Positions 1-5,410 of a DNA stretch of 5,410 nucleotides are shown piece after piece. Positions within the stretch are counted from its first letter, which is position 1, and every line of letters begins with the position of its first letter. A program made the translations under genes and the position numbers. The notes under the pieces were generated by a model that did not search any database, had not been told where the DNA came from, and was given only the letters and a program-made list of their open reading frames with translations. The stretch spans positions 1 through 5,410 of the forward strand of contig DGZL01000031.1 of the NCBI GenBank assembly GCA_002398515.1, read 5' to 3'. The DNA comes from Firmicutes bacterium UBA4981 (GTDB lineage Bacteria; Bacillota; SHA-98; UBA4971).

Positions 1-296
1 ATGTTAGACACCGGATCCCCGTTGCAGTCTACTGCCGCAAGGGAGGGGCCGTGCCCGGATAAGCCCGCACCTGCCACACTGCGAGCGTCACACCCCTTTA
101 GCACCTCCTGGATGCATCCTTTCACAATCTGCCACAGCTTGACAGGATCCTGCTCAGGGATGCCGGACCCGCATACCTTCACATAGGATTCCTTAGCCGG
201 ACGGCGCACCTGGCGCACGCTCCCGTCTGACCTCCACAGCAATACCTTGACTGCTGACGTGCCTATATCTATCCCCATAAGAGAGAAATCACGCAT
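1..296 (-). CDS. FGGY-family carbohydrate kinase, N-terminal fragment (truncated by window edge)
   Basis: This is the start of an FGGY-family sugar kinase, which transfers phosphate from ATP to a ketose, aldose or polyol in the cytoplasm. Only 98 codons and two bases are in the window, and the rest runs off the left edge. Translating the minus strand from the ATG at 296 gives MRDFSLMGIDIGTSAVKVLL (residues 1-20), the ATP-phosphate-binding loop of the ASKHA fold (D10, G12, T13, K17). It continues with an EQDPVKLW segment (about 48-55) and a GLSGHGPSLAAVD segment (about 78-90), both typical of xylulokinase-like FGGY proteins. The start overlaps the dehydrogenase stop by 8 bases and has a GAGGT site 8 bases upstream, so I prefer it to the in-frame ATG at residue 7. 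The sugar specificity cannot be read from this fragment. An LsrK-type (AI-2 kinase) role is possible but unsupported. The family call is firm. Confidence 0.87.
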   Translation of the reverse strand, partial: MRDFSLMGIDIGTSAVKVLLWRSDGSVRQVRRPAKESYVKVCGSGIPEQDPVKLWQIVKGCIQEVLKGCDARSVAGAGLSGHGPSLAAVDCNGDPVSN

Positions 297-1329
297 TACT
301 ATTGACCTCAAGAAGTATCTTCAAAGCTTCCCCGGAAGACGCCATATCAAAGGCTTCTTTCGCCTGATCGATACCAAACTCGTGTGTAATAATGTTCCCA
401 ACATCTATCGTGCCGCCGATCAGCATAGTAAGGGCTGTGTGGAACTGCAGCGGTGTGAAACCGAAACTCCCGGTGACAATCACCTCGTCATAATGGAGGA
501 TGTGCGGGTCTATAGTTAAGCTGGACCCGCCGGGCAACCCGCCGAATATGTTTACCACACCTCCCTTTCTGACACAGCCAAATGCGGAGTTCACAGCTTC
601 AACGGTTCCGACGCATACGAACACTACATCAGCGCCGACGCCGTCTGTCTCATCCTTCACCCACGCAGATACGTCCGCTCCTTCATCCCGATGGTTCAGA
701 ACGGAAGCTCCGCTTGCAGCCGCCGTACTCCTTCTGAATTCATTTGGCTCGCTCACGAGGATCTTCGAGACTCCAACTGTCCTGCACAGTTCAAGCATTA
801 GAAGGCCCATTGGCCCTGCGCCGATTATCATGACTGTGTCCGCAAGTCCCACATGGGAGTCAAAGACCGCGTTCACACAGCAAGCAAGAGGTTCAGAAAG
901 GCAGGCGAGCTTGAAGTGCTCATCGGAGGGAACACGAAACGTCCCTTTACTCATAACCTCAGCAGGAATCCTTACATGCTCGGCAAAAGCCCCTTCGATC
1001 CAGCCTTTATTCACGCAAAGCTCCTCCCTGCCTTTGCGGCAATACGCACACCCGTAGCATGGCACGTAAGGAGCAACTGCAACTTTATCTCCTACTGCGA
1101 TATCGGATCTTTGAGGCTTACCCTTTATCTCAGCTATCCTTCCTACGACTTCGTGACCGAGAATACACGGAGGGGTAAACATATGATGTCCGCGCCTGTA
1201 TGTCTTGACATCCGTCCCGCAAAGACCGCAATAGGATACCTCAAGAAGCGCGTCCCCATCTTTAAGGACAGGAGAGTCCACGTTTTCGACTCGTAGATCA
1301 CCGGGGCCATGATACACAACTGCTTTCAC
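289..1329 (-). CDS. Zinc-dependent medium-chain alcohol/polyol dehydrogenase (sorbitol/threonine dehydrogenase-like)
   Basis: This is a 346-residue cytoplasmic oxidoreductase of the zinc MDR superfamily, the usual length for the family. The N-terminal GroES-like domain carries the catalytic-zinc residues C37 (CGLCGTD) and H59-E60 (GHE), with E146 (LSEPLA) as the usual further ligand. The structural-zinc cysteines are all present at C91, C94, C97 and C105. The Rossmann domain has GAGPMG (170-175), and an acidic E194 ends the second strand (SEPNE), which in this family favours NAD over NADP. By family it oxidises a secondary alcohol or polyol to a ketone, or the reverse; sorbitol, threonine and L-galactonate-type dehydrogenases are its relatives. 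The start is GTG, preceded by a strong AAGGAGG site inside the end of the aldolase gene, 2 bases after that gene's stop. Next to an FGGY kinase and an aldolase, a polyol-to-ketose role is a reasonable inference; the substrate is unknown. Confidence 0.93.
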   Translation of the reverse strand: MKAVVYHGPGDLRVENVDSPVLKDGDALLEVSYCGLCGTDVKTYRRGHHMFTPPCILGHEVVGRIAEIKGKPQRSDIAVGDKVAVAPYVPCYGCAYCRKGREELCVNKGWIEGAFAEHVRIPAEVMSKGTFRVPSDEHFKLACLSEPLACCVNAVFDSHVGLADTVMIIGAGPMGLLMLELCRTVGVSKILVSEPNEFRRSTAAASGASVLNHRDEGADVSAWVKDETDGVGADVVFVCVGTVEAVNSAFGCVRKGGVVNIFGGLPGGSSLTIDPHILHYDEVIVTGSFGFTPLQFHTALTMLIGGTIDVGNIITHEFGIDQAKEAFDMASSGEALKILLEVNSNA

Positions 1330-1331
1330 GG

Positions 1332-2090
1332 TTATCGTCCCTCCTTACAAGGGCAATCCCCGTGAACGATGCTGTACAGCTCCCTGACCTTCCGGGTGGG
1401 ATCATCAGCCTGATACACGTTGCGCCCAAACGCGACTCCTCGAGCTCCTGCTGCCATGGCTTTCTGAACTACGGTGTTGGGATCGTCGACCTTGGGACCT
1501 CCTGCTATTACAATCGGGACCCTACAAGCCTTAACTATCTCCCGGAAACCCTCTCCCGTGTAGTACGTCTTTATCGCGTCCGCCCCGAGTTCGTATCCTA
1601 CTCTCGCGCATACGCTTATCCACTCAGGATTGAAGCTATGGGTAAGATCAAATGGGATGACTTCTGCAAGGACAGGAATGCCCAAGGCATGTGAGCTCGA
1701 CACTACCTGACCCATTATTTCAAACATTTCCTGTTCATAATCTGAACCCACCAGCAGCATGATGCAGACTGCGTCTGCGCCAAGCCGGCATGCTTCCTCC
1801 ACGGAGCACACCAGTGTATGATAAGCCGGATTCGGACTGAATTTCGTGGAACCTCCGGTCACCCGGACTATGAGACCTGCCTTCCCGGCATAGCTCTCCC
1901 ACTCAGTCGCAGCCATACCCGGGTTGATGAGGAGTGCATCACACCCTCCGTCGACTACTTTGCGGACTGCAGAAGAAGGGTCATAAAGCCCGTCCACAGG
2001 CCCCATAAAACCGCCGAAATCCAGCGGACATATAACCGTCTTCCCGTCCTCTCCGAATATTCGGCGAAGCCTAACATCTATACCGGCCAT
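1332..2090 (-). CDS. Class I aldolase, DhnA/LacD/LsrF (DeoC-FBA superfamily) type
   Basis: This is a TIM-barrel Schiff-base aldolase of the archaeal-type fructose-bisphosphate aldolase/LsrF/LacD group, 252 residues from the chosen start. Visible features, numbered from M at 2090, are the N-terminal RLRRIF (7-12) and VICPLDFGG (about 19-27), which matches the family's MDHG loop. AIKTYYTG (172-179) supplies the Schiff-base lysine K174. GGPK (197-200) and FGRN (221-224) are the two C-terminal phosphate-binding loops. By family it cleaves or forms a ketose phosphate or a related C-C bond. An open frame extends to 2144, but that would overlap the previous gene by 74 bases and adds residues unlike the family. 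ATG 2090 follows a GGAAAGGAG site by 11 bases; ATG 2099 is the alternative, only 2 bases from it. Two substitutes in this family, LsrF thiolase and aminodideoxyheptulosonate synthase, cannot be excluded. The DFG in place of DHG is unusual. The substrate is unknown. Confidence 0.88.
   Translation of the reverse strand: MAGIDVRLRRIFGEDGKTVICPLDFGGFMGPVDGLYDPSSAVRKVVDGGCDALLINPGMAATEWESYAGKAGLIVRVTGGSTKFSPNPAYHTLVCSVEEACRLGADAVCIMLLVGSDYEQEMFEIMGQVVSSSHALGIPVLAEVIPFDLTHSFNPEWISVCARVGYELGADAIKTYYTGEGFREIVKACRVPIVIAGGPKVDDPNTVVQKAMAAGARGVAFGRNVYQADDPTRKVRELYSIVHGDCPCKEGR
1339..1346 (-). promoter_or_regulatory. Ribosome binding site supporting the GTG start of the dehydrogenase
   Basis: The minus strand reads AAGGAGGG here, with 9 bases between it and the GTG at 1329. 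It lies within the last codons of the aldolase gene. It is a near-perfect anti-16S match, the strongest in the window, and justifies the non-ATG start. The placement suggests that ribosomes finishing the aldolase can reinitiate on the dehydrogenase. Confidence 0.8.
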
Positions 2091-3099
2091 TGCTAGCATA
2101 TCTCCTTTCCCTGACAGCCACGAGAATCGCGGTAAGCTTTTCAAAATCCAGGTTGTTTTCTTTTTGGACAGTATCTACCCATTCTTGCGGGAAAGCCCGA
2201 ATGCCGGTGTAAGCACCTGATAACGCCCCGACAATGGACGCAAGCGTATCCGTGTCTCCGCCCATGTTTGCAGCAGCAGGTACGGCTTTCCGAGGATCGC
2301 CTTTATGTAGGACCAAGAGGCCTATGGCAGTCGGGACAAGCTCTGTCGGATCCATTCCCACTCCGCAGGTAGTATAGAGGCGATCTTCCGCTTCTTCGGT
2401 GCCCCTGCTTTCACCGACAATGCTTAGGGCAAGCTCAATCCTTGCGCTCACCAGTGTGCCTGCCCACTGAATGCCGAGGCGTTCACCATACCGGGCGCCG
2501 TAGAGTGCGGCATCTTCCACTTCATCCAGGGACTTTGCAGCGAGAGCAGCCGCTACCCCGCAGCACACTGCACACGCCCCTGCAATCGCTATGTTTACGC
2601 CATGTGTCGGAAGGCAGGACAGATAGCACTCTTCGGCTGCCTTATCCAGATCCGGAGAATTCACTATCCCGATAGGCGCGACACGCATCGCAGCGCCTAC
2701 AGTGCTCCCTGCCGACCCTGTATCGCGAGGGTCTTCTCCCACTTTGAGCCTTTCCAAAGCCTTGCGTGAGCTGGGCCCCAAAACTGACGATTCATAGGCA
2801 TTCGTCTGCTCTGCCCATTTGAGATACGCGCCTCCCGCCACCTCCGGGGTTATCCTTCCGTGCGCATCCAGGGCCTCAATAATGGCGAGGGTCTGTTCTG
2901 TGTCGTCTGTGATCCGGCCTGCCGCCATTCCGGCATGGATGTGACCCGGACGCGGCGTGCAAAACCCTTCTATCCGTCCGTATGCATTACGGATTTCTTC
3001 CCTGGTCATAAATTCTAACGGCATCCCCATTGCGTCCCCGATTGCGACTCCTGCAAGGGCTCCTGCTATTCTACCTGGATCTATACTATAGCTCGACAT
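2071..3099 (-). CDS. ADP-ribosylglycohydrolase (ADPRG/ARH) family protein
   Basis: This is a 342-residue protein of the ADP-ribosylglycohydrolase fold, an all-helical binuclear-metal (usually Mg) hydrolase that cleaves bonds at the anomeric carbon of ribosyl groups in known members. The hallmark elements are in order: GALAGVAIGDAMGMPLEF (13-30), the first metal site ITDDTEQ (63-69, with T64, D65 and D66), a TH element in the middle (THGVNIA), and the C-terminal metal site GGDTDT (280-285). SIVGALSGAYTG follows the last site, as in the family. All expected metal ligands appear intact, so activity is likely. The ATG overlaps the end of the PfkB gene by 14 bases and has AAGGAG 10 bases upstream. 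Its position between sugar-kinase and aldolase genes favours action on a small glycoside or nucleoside-like metabolite rather than removal of ADP-ribose from a protein (inference). DraG-like regulation is the classic alternative, but no DraT or nitrogenase gene is near. Confidence 0.92.
   Translation of the reverse strand: MSSYSIDPGRIAGALAGVAIGDAMGMPLEFMTREEIRNAYGRIEGFCTPRPGHIHAGMAAGRITDDTEQTLAIIEALDAHGRITPEVAGGAYLKWAEQTNAYESSVLGPSSRKALERLKVGEDPRDTGSAGSTVGAAMRVAPIGIVNSPDLDKAAEECYLSCLPTHGVNIAIAGACAVCCGVAAALAAKSLDEVEDAALYGARYGERLGIQWAGTLVSARIELALSIVGESRGTEEAEDRLYTTCGVGMDPTELVPTAIGLLVLHKGDPRKAVPAAANMGGDTDTLASIVGALSGAYTGIRAFPQEWVDTVQKENNLDFEKLTAILVAVRERRYASNGRYRC
2102..2110 (-). promoter_or_regulatory. 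Ribosome binding site that sets the aldolase start
   Basis: The minus strand reads GGAAAGGAG within the last codons of the ADP-ribosylglycohydrolase gene. It is 2 bases from the ATG at 2099, which is too close for efficient use, and 11 bases from the ATG at 2090, which is slightly long but workable. No comparable site was noted for the farther ATG at 2144. This places the aldolase start at 2090, with 2099 as the alternative. Confidence 0.6.
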
Positions 3100-4036
3100 T
3101 TCTTAGGAACTCCTTCAACTCTTCCCCGGTGGGCATAGCTTCTCTTGCGCCGACCTTCCTGATGGCCAGTGCTGCGCAGGCATTTCCCCGCACCAGACAC
3201 CGAGCCATATCCATACCTTCTAGCAGGCCTGTGATGAACCCTGAAGCGAATGAATCTCCTGCCCCCGTAGTATCTATGACATCCGGGACATTGAAGGCAC
3301 GAGCGCGGAATACTTTGTGCCGGCAACTATCCCTACCACGGGAGTGGCATTCGGATCCTTCGGAACCCAGTGTAACTACGACATTACCCACACCGCATTC
3401 CAGGAGACGGCCTGCGCCCTCAGTATGCGATCTGCATGATGTAACTGAACTAAGCTCCCCGCGGGAAAGCACAACATAGTCACATGTCCTTATCAATCTG
3501 TTGAGCGTCGCTTTGTCCATCCATGAAATCCCGCCTCCGGGACCGTAGATAACAATAGCACCATGGCTCCTCGCAACCCGGATGGCCTCGAGAGCTACAT
3601 CCGGCAGAACTTCACCGATGTAGAGGACCTTCGCGTTCTTCATGGCCTCGTCAGGAAACTCACAGGGTTTTTGGAGGATTGCCTCTCCCCCCAGCGAGTA
3701 GATGACTCTTTGGCCGGCCCGGTCCACAGCGATTATGGTCTGGGCGGTTCTGCCTCCTTTGATCTCAAAAAGCCACCTGACATCAACCCTGTCAGATTCG
3801 AAAGCCTGCCGTAGCCTGCTGCCGTTTTCATCGTCTCCGGTCCGCCCCACGAATCTGGATGGATAACCGAGGCGTCCGATCCCGGCTGCGATGTTAGCTG
3901 TTGACCCGCCTGGAAAGAATCCTACCTCTCCCTCGGCAAACACCATTTCGTCGGGTTCCGGGAGTCTGTCTACGGTAAACATCATGTCCATGGCGCAAGC
4001 ACCGAGACAGACTACCACTCCGTCCGCTCCGTCCAT
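3086..4036 (-). CDS. PfkB-family (ribokinase-like) carbohydrate or nucleoside kinase
   Basis: This is a 316-residue cytoplasmic kinase of the PfkB/ribokinase family, a typical length. The N-terminal strand VVVCLGACAMD (7-17) ends in the substrate-contacting aspartate D17. PfkB signature 1 is GGSTANIAAGIGRLG (43-57). Signature 2 is DTTGAGDSF (255-263), in which D261 is the catalytic base and GAG forms the anion hole. By family it phosphorylates a hydroxymethyl group of a sugar, sugar acid or nucleoside with ATP. The start lies 1 base after the EcfT stop; the only upstream match is a weak GGGGG run 9 bases away, so translation probably depends on coupling to EcfT. It overlaps the ADP-ribosylglycohydrolase gene by 14 bases. 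PfkB kinases next to ADPRG-family genes fit a release-then-phosphorylate scheme (inference). Ribokinase, fructokinase, 2-keto-3-deoxygluconate kinase or nucleoside kinase activity cannot be told apart by eye. Confidence 0.93.
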   Translation of the reverse strand: MDGADGVVVCLGACAMDMMFTVDRLPEPDEMVFAEGEVGFFPGGSTANIAAGIGRLGYPSRFVGRTGDDENGSRLRQAFESDRVDVRWLFEIKGGRTAQTIIAVDRAGQRVIYSLGGEAILQKPCEFPDEAMKNAKVLYIGEVLPDVALEAIRVARSHGAIVIYGPGGGISWMDKATLNRLIRTCDYVVLSRGELSSVTSCRSHTEGAGRLLECGVGNVVVTLGSEGSECHSRGRDSCRHKVFRARAFNVPDVIDTTGAGDSFASGFITGLLEGMDMARCLVRGNACAALAIRKVGAREAMPTGEELKEFLRNVEL

Positions 4037-4037
4037 C

Positions 4038-4871
4038 CTAAAGCGCCCCCAACTTGAATACAGCGAGACAAACTATACTTGCTGCCAGGCCTCCGACGGA
4101 CAAAATTACCATAAGCCAGTCAGATGCCTGCATTTGATAAGGTCTTATCATCGTAAAGTTCTTGCTGTATCCGAACGCCCTGGACTCCATTGCCAAAGCC
4201 ATGGTGTCTGCCATGGAAAGCGCATTGGCAAATAGGGGAACCAGCATGCTTGTGGTCTTCTTCACCTTCTCCGTAAAGGAGCCTGAATCGAAATCAACTC
4301 CCTTGGATCTCTCCGCGTCTCTTAAGGTGGCTAGCTGCATCTGGATAACAGGCACAAACTTGGAGGCAGCCGAGACCACGAACCCGGACTTGTAGGAAAC
4401 GAAGGGGAGCCGCACGATGATCTGCACTACTTCCGAAGGTGATGTCACGTATCCGAAAACCGATATGGCAATGAGGACAACGAAAACTTTAAGAGCCATA
4501 CAGATTCCGTAAGTAAGCCCTCCGAGCCTTAGAGGCCATGCCGGGCCGACCCCGGGAATCCAGCCTGGTATCAAATGGAACACGACCCGCTCAGGGTTAG
4601 CCATCCATATGACCTTAGGAATGTATGTGGCGCCTTGCACCAGTGTGATTATGGCTGTGATAATAAGCAGGAACATGAACGTCCCTTTCATCTTAGGCCA
4701 GGGGAATTCCCCCATAAAGCCAATTACTACTGTCAATACACCTAATCCCAGAAGGTAGACGGGATCCGTCCAAATAATGCTGATAGCTATGGTCACAACC
4801 AGCCAGATGAACTTAGCCCTAGGGTCAAGCCTGTGTATTGGCGTTTGTTTGCTTTCATACTCGACAATCAT
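4038..4871 (-). CDS. ECF transporter transmembrane component (EcfT/CbiQ/YkoC family)
   Basis: This is a 277-residue integral membrane protein, the scaffold (T component) of an energy-coupling-factor importer. It transmits ATPase movement to a substrate-binding S component. The N-terminus has the family's RLDPRAKF (14-21). Hydrophobic segments lie at about 21-35, 38-53, 64-80, 117-142 and 251-272. The cytoplasmic region carries the two coupling-helix motifs, AERSKG (186-191) and MESRAFG (228-234), the positions of the family's Ala-Arg-Gly motifs that dock in the ATPase grooves. The first keeps R188 but has SKG in place of the usual ARG. A Trp/Pro-rich loop (about 80-115) lies between membrane segments. 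The start overlaps the ATPase stop as ATGA (4 bases), with AGGTGG 7 bases upstream. Pairing with the upstream ATPase is clear. The substrate cannot be read from a T component, and no S component is in the window. Confidence 0.93.
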   Translation of the reverse strand: MIVEYESKQTPIHRLDPRAKFIWLVVTIAISIIWTDPVYLLGLGVLTVVIGFMGEFPWPKMKGTFMFLLIITAIITLVQGATYIPKVIWMANPERVVFHLIPGWIPGVGPAWPLRLGGLTYGICMALKVFVVLIAISVFGYVTSPSEVVQIIVRLPFVSYKSGFVVSAASKFVPVIQMQLATLRDAERSKGVDFDSGSFTEKVKKTTSMLVPLFANALSMADTMALAMESRAFGYSKNFTMIRPYQMQASDWLMVILSVGGLAASIVCLAVFKLGAL

Positions 4872-5410
4872 TTGCCGGCCACCTCTCGATTCGTCCTTGA
4901 TGATCTCTTGAGCCTGTCGGCTGCCTCATGCGGAGTCAGTAAGACCTCGCCCCACAGAGTCTCGGATAAATCGGCAATTGCAGGCCTCCGCAAATATGCT
5001 TGTTCCATAAGTTTCGGCTGTGAAAAGACCTCGCGCGGTGTTCCTTCCCCGACTACCCGTCCGTTTGTCATAACCACGACCCGCTTTGCGTAGAGACTGA
5101 CTATGTTCATGTCGTGAGTGATTATTAATATGGTCTTGCCCCTCTCCCGGCGCAGTCTTTCCAGATAGTCCAGTATCTGAAGGGACTCTAACCAGTCCAG
5201 GCCTGTAGTCGGCTCATCTACGATGAGTATCTCGGGTTCCATGGCTACCACGGAGGCCAGAGCAAGCCTCTGTCTTTCCCCTTTGGTGAGGTAGCGCGGC
5301 CATACTTGCCTGTATTTGTCCAGGCCTATGTCAAGGAGGATATCGCGTATGGCCTCCTCCATCCTGTCTTTATCCATTCCGATATTCATAGGCCCGAATC
5401 TCAGCTCATC
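4868..5410 (-). CDS. ECF transporter ATPase (EcfA-type ABC ATP-binding protein), C-terminal part, truncated by window edge
   Basis: The open frame runs past the right edge, so this is the last 180 residues of an ABC ATPase. The ATG at 5389 is internal, not the start, because in-frame DELRFGP precedes it. That segment matches the region after the Q-loop in EcfA proteins (VxFGPxNxG). Then come the ABC signature LTKGERQR (41-48 of the visible part), Walker B ILIVDEP (61-67), D-loop TTGLDW (68-73) and the switch histidine in IITHDMN. Walker A and the Q-loop lie outside the window. The signature has TKGE in place of SGGQ, a variant I associate with the second ATPase domain of fused EcfA proteins such as YkoD (recalled knowledge), so the full protein may be a two-domain fusion. 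The protein works on the cytoplasmic face with EcfT, which follows with a 4-base overlap. A short tail beyond the H-loop has a Lys/Arg-rich end. Confidence 0.93.
   Translation of the reverse strand, partial: DELRFGPMNIGMDKDRMEEAIRDILLDIGLDKYRQVWPRYLTKGERQRLALASVVAMEPEILIVDEPTTGLDWLESLQILDYLERLRRERGKTILIITHDMNIVSLYAKRVVVMTNGRVVGEGTPREVFSQPKLMEQAYLRRPAIADLSETLWGEVLLTPHEAADRLKRSSRTNREVAGK

Noticed and set aside
1..186. A 61-codon plus-strand open frame at the left edge
   Set aside because: The minus strand here encodes a clear FGGY kinase N-terminus, so this is its antisense shadow.
500..1057. A 185-codon plus-strand open frame antisense to the dehydrogenase gene
   Set aside because: It lies fully opposite a well-supported zinc dehydrogenase. 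Its product is Thr/Ser/Pro-rich with no recognisable motif, as expected of an antisense shadow.
853..1296. A 147-codon plus-strand open frame antisense to the dehydrogenase
   Set aside because: Same region as a confident gene on the other strand, with no motif. It overlaps a second antisense frame, so it is probably chance in a moderately G+C-rich region.
2091..2144. Possible 18-residue N-terminal extension of the aldolase starting at ATG 2144
   Set aside because: It would overlap the ADPRG gene by 74 bases. The extra residues are simply a shifted frame of that gene's C-terminus, and the family's conserved N-terminus begins just after the ATG at 2090.
3081..3326. An 81-codon minus-strand open frame inside the PfkB gene in another frame
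   Set aside because: The PfkB frame carries the catalytic DTTGAGD here. The alternative frame gives an Arg/Gly/His-rich product typical of a shifted frame.
3030..3479. A 149-codon plus-strand open frame opposite the PfkB and ADPRG junction
   Set aside because: It is antisense to two genes with intact family motifs, and its Ser/Arg/Pro-rich product resembles no family I know.
4868..5389. ATG at 5389 as the start of a short ABC protein
   Set aside because: The frame stays open to the edge and the preceding residues match the family's FGP segment. A start here would lack Walker A, so it is an internal methionine of a truncated gene.
1..5410. Search for promoters, terminators, tRNAs, repeats, CRISPR arrays or mobile elements
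   Set aside because: There is no non-coding stretch longer than 2 bases between genes, and no repeated units, hairpin plus T-run or RNA-like structure was seen by eye.

Overview
This 5.4 kb window is one strand-uniform gene cluster. All seven genes lie on the minus strand and are read from right to left. In transcription order they are: the 3' part of an energy-coupling-factor (ECF) type ABC ATPase (cut by the right edge), an EcfT/CbiQ-family membrane protein, a PfkB-family sugar or nucleoside kinase, an ADP-ribosylglycohydrolase (ADPRG) family protein, a class I aldolase of the DhnA/LacD/LsrF type, a zinc-dependent medium-chain (sorbitol-dehydrogenase-like) dehydrogenase, and the N-terminal third or less of an FGGY-family carbohydrate kinase (cut by the left edge).

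Junctions are extremely tight: overlaps of 4, 14, about 20 and 8 bases, and gaps of 1 and 2 bases. Most ribosome binding sites sit inside the end of the preceding gene. There is no intergenic stretch, and no promoter, terminator, RNA gene, repeat, mobile element or CRISPR was seen. This is therefore the middle of a single, probably translationally coupled operon whose start lies beyond the right edge and whose end lies beyond the left edge.

The organism is most likely an anaerobic or thermophilic Firmicutes-type bacterium. The reasons are strong AAGGAGG-like Shine-Dalgarno sites, roughly 50-55% G+C by eye, frequent AGG/AGA/ATA codons, an ECF transporter, and long polycistronic packing. The sequence alone does not settle the taxon.

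Functionally the cluster reads as uptake plus catabolism of a glycoside-like or nucleoside-like compound or a polyol. The ATPase and EcfT would power an ECF importer whose substrate-binding S component should lie upstream, outside the window. The ADPRG-family enzyme would release a sugar by cleaving a glycosidic bond, and the PfkB kinase would phosphorylate it. The dehydrogenase (polyol to ketose), FGGY kinase (ketose to ketose phosphate) and aldolase (ketose phosphate to C3 units) form a plausible second half. The individual families are well known. The combination, and its substrate, is what I cannot identify, and it is the main candidate here for an undescribed pathway.
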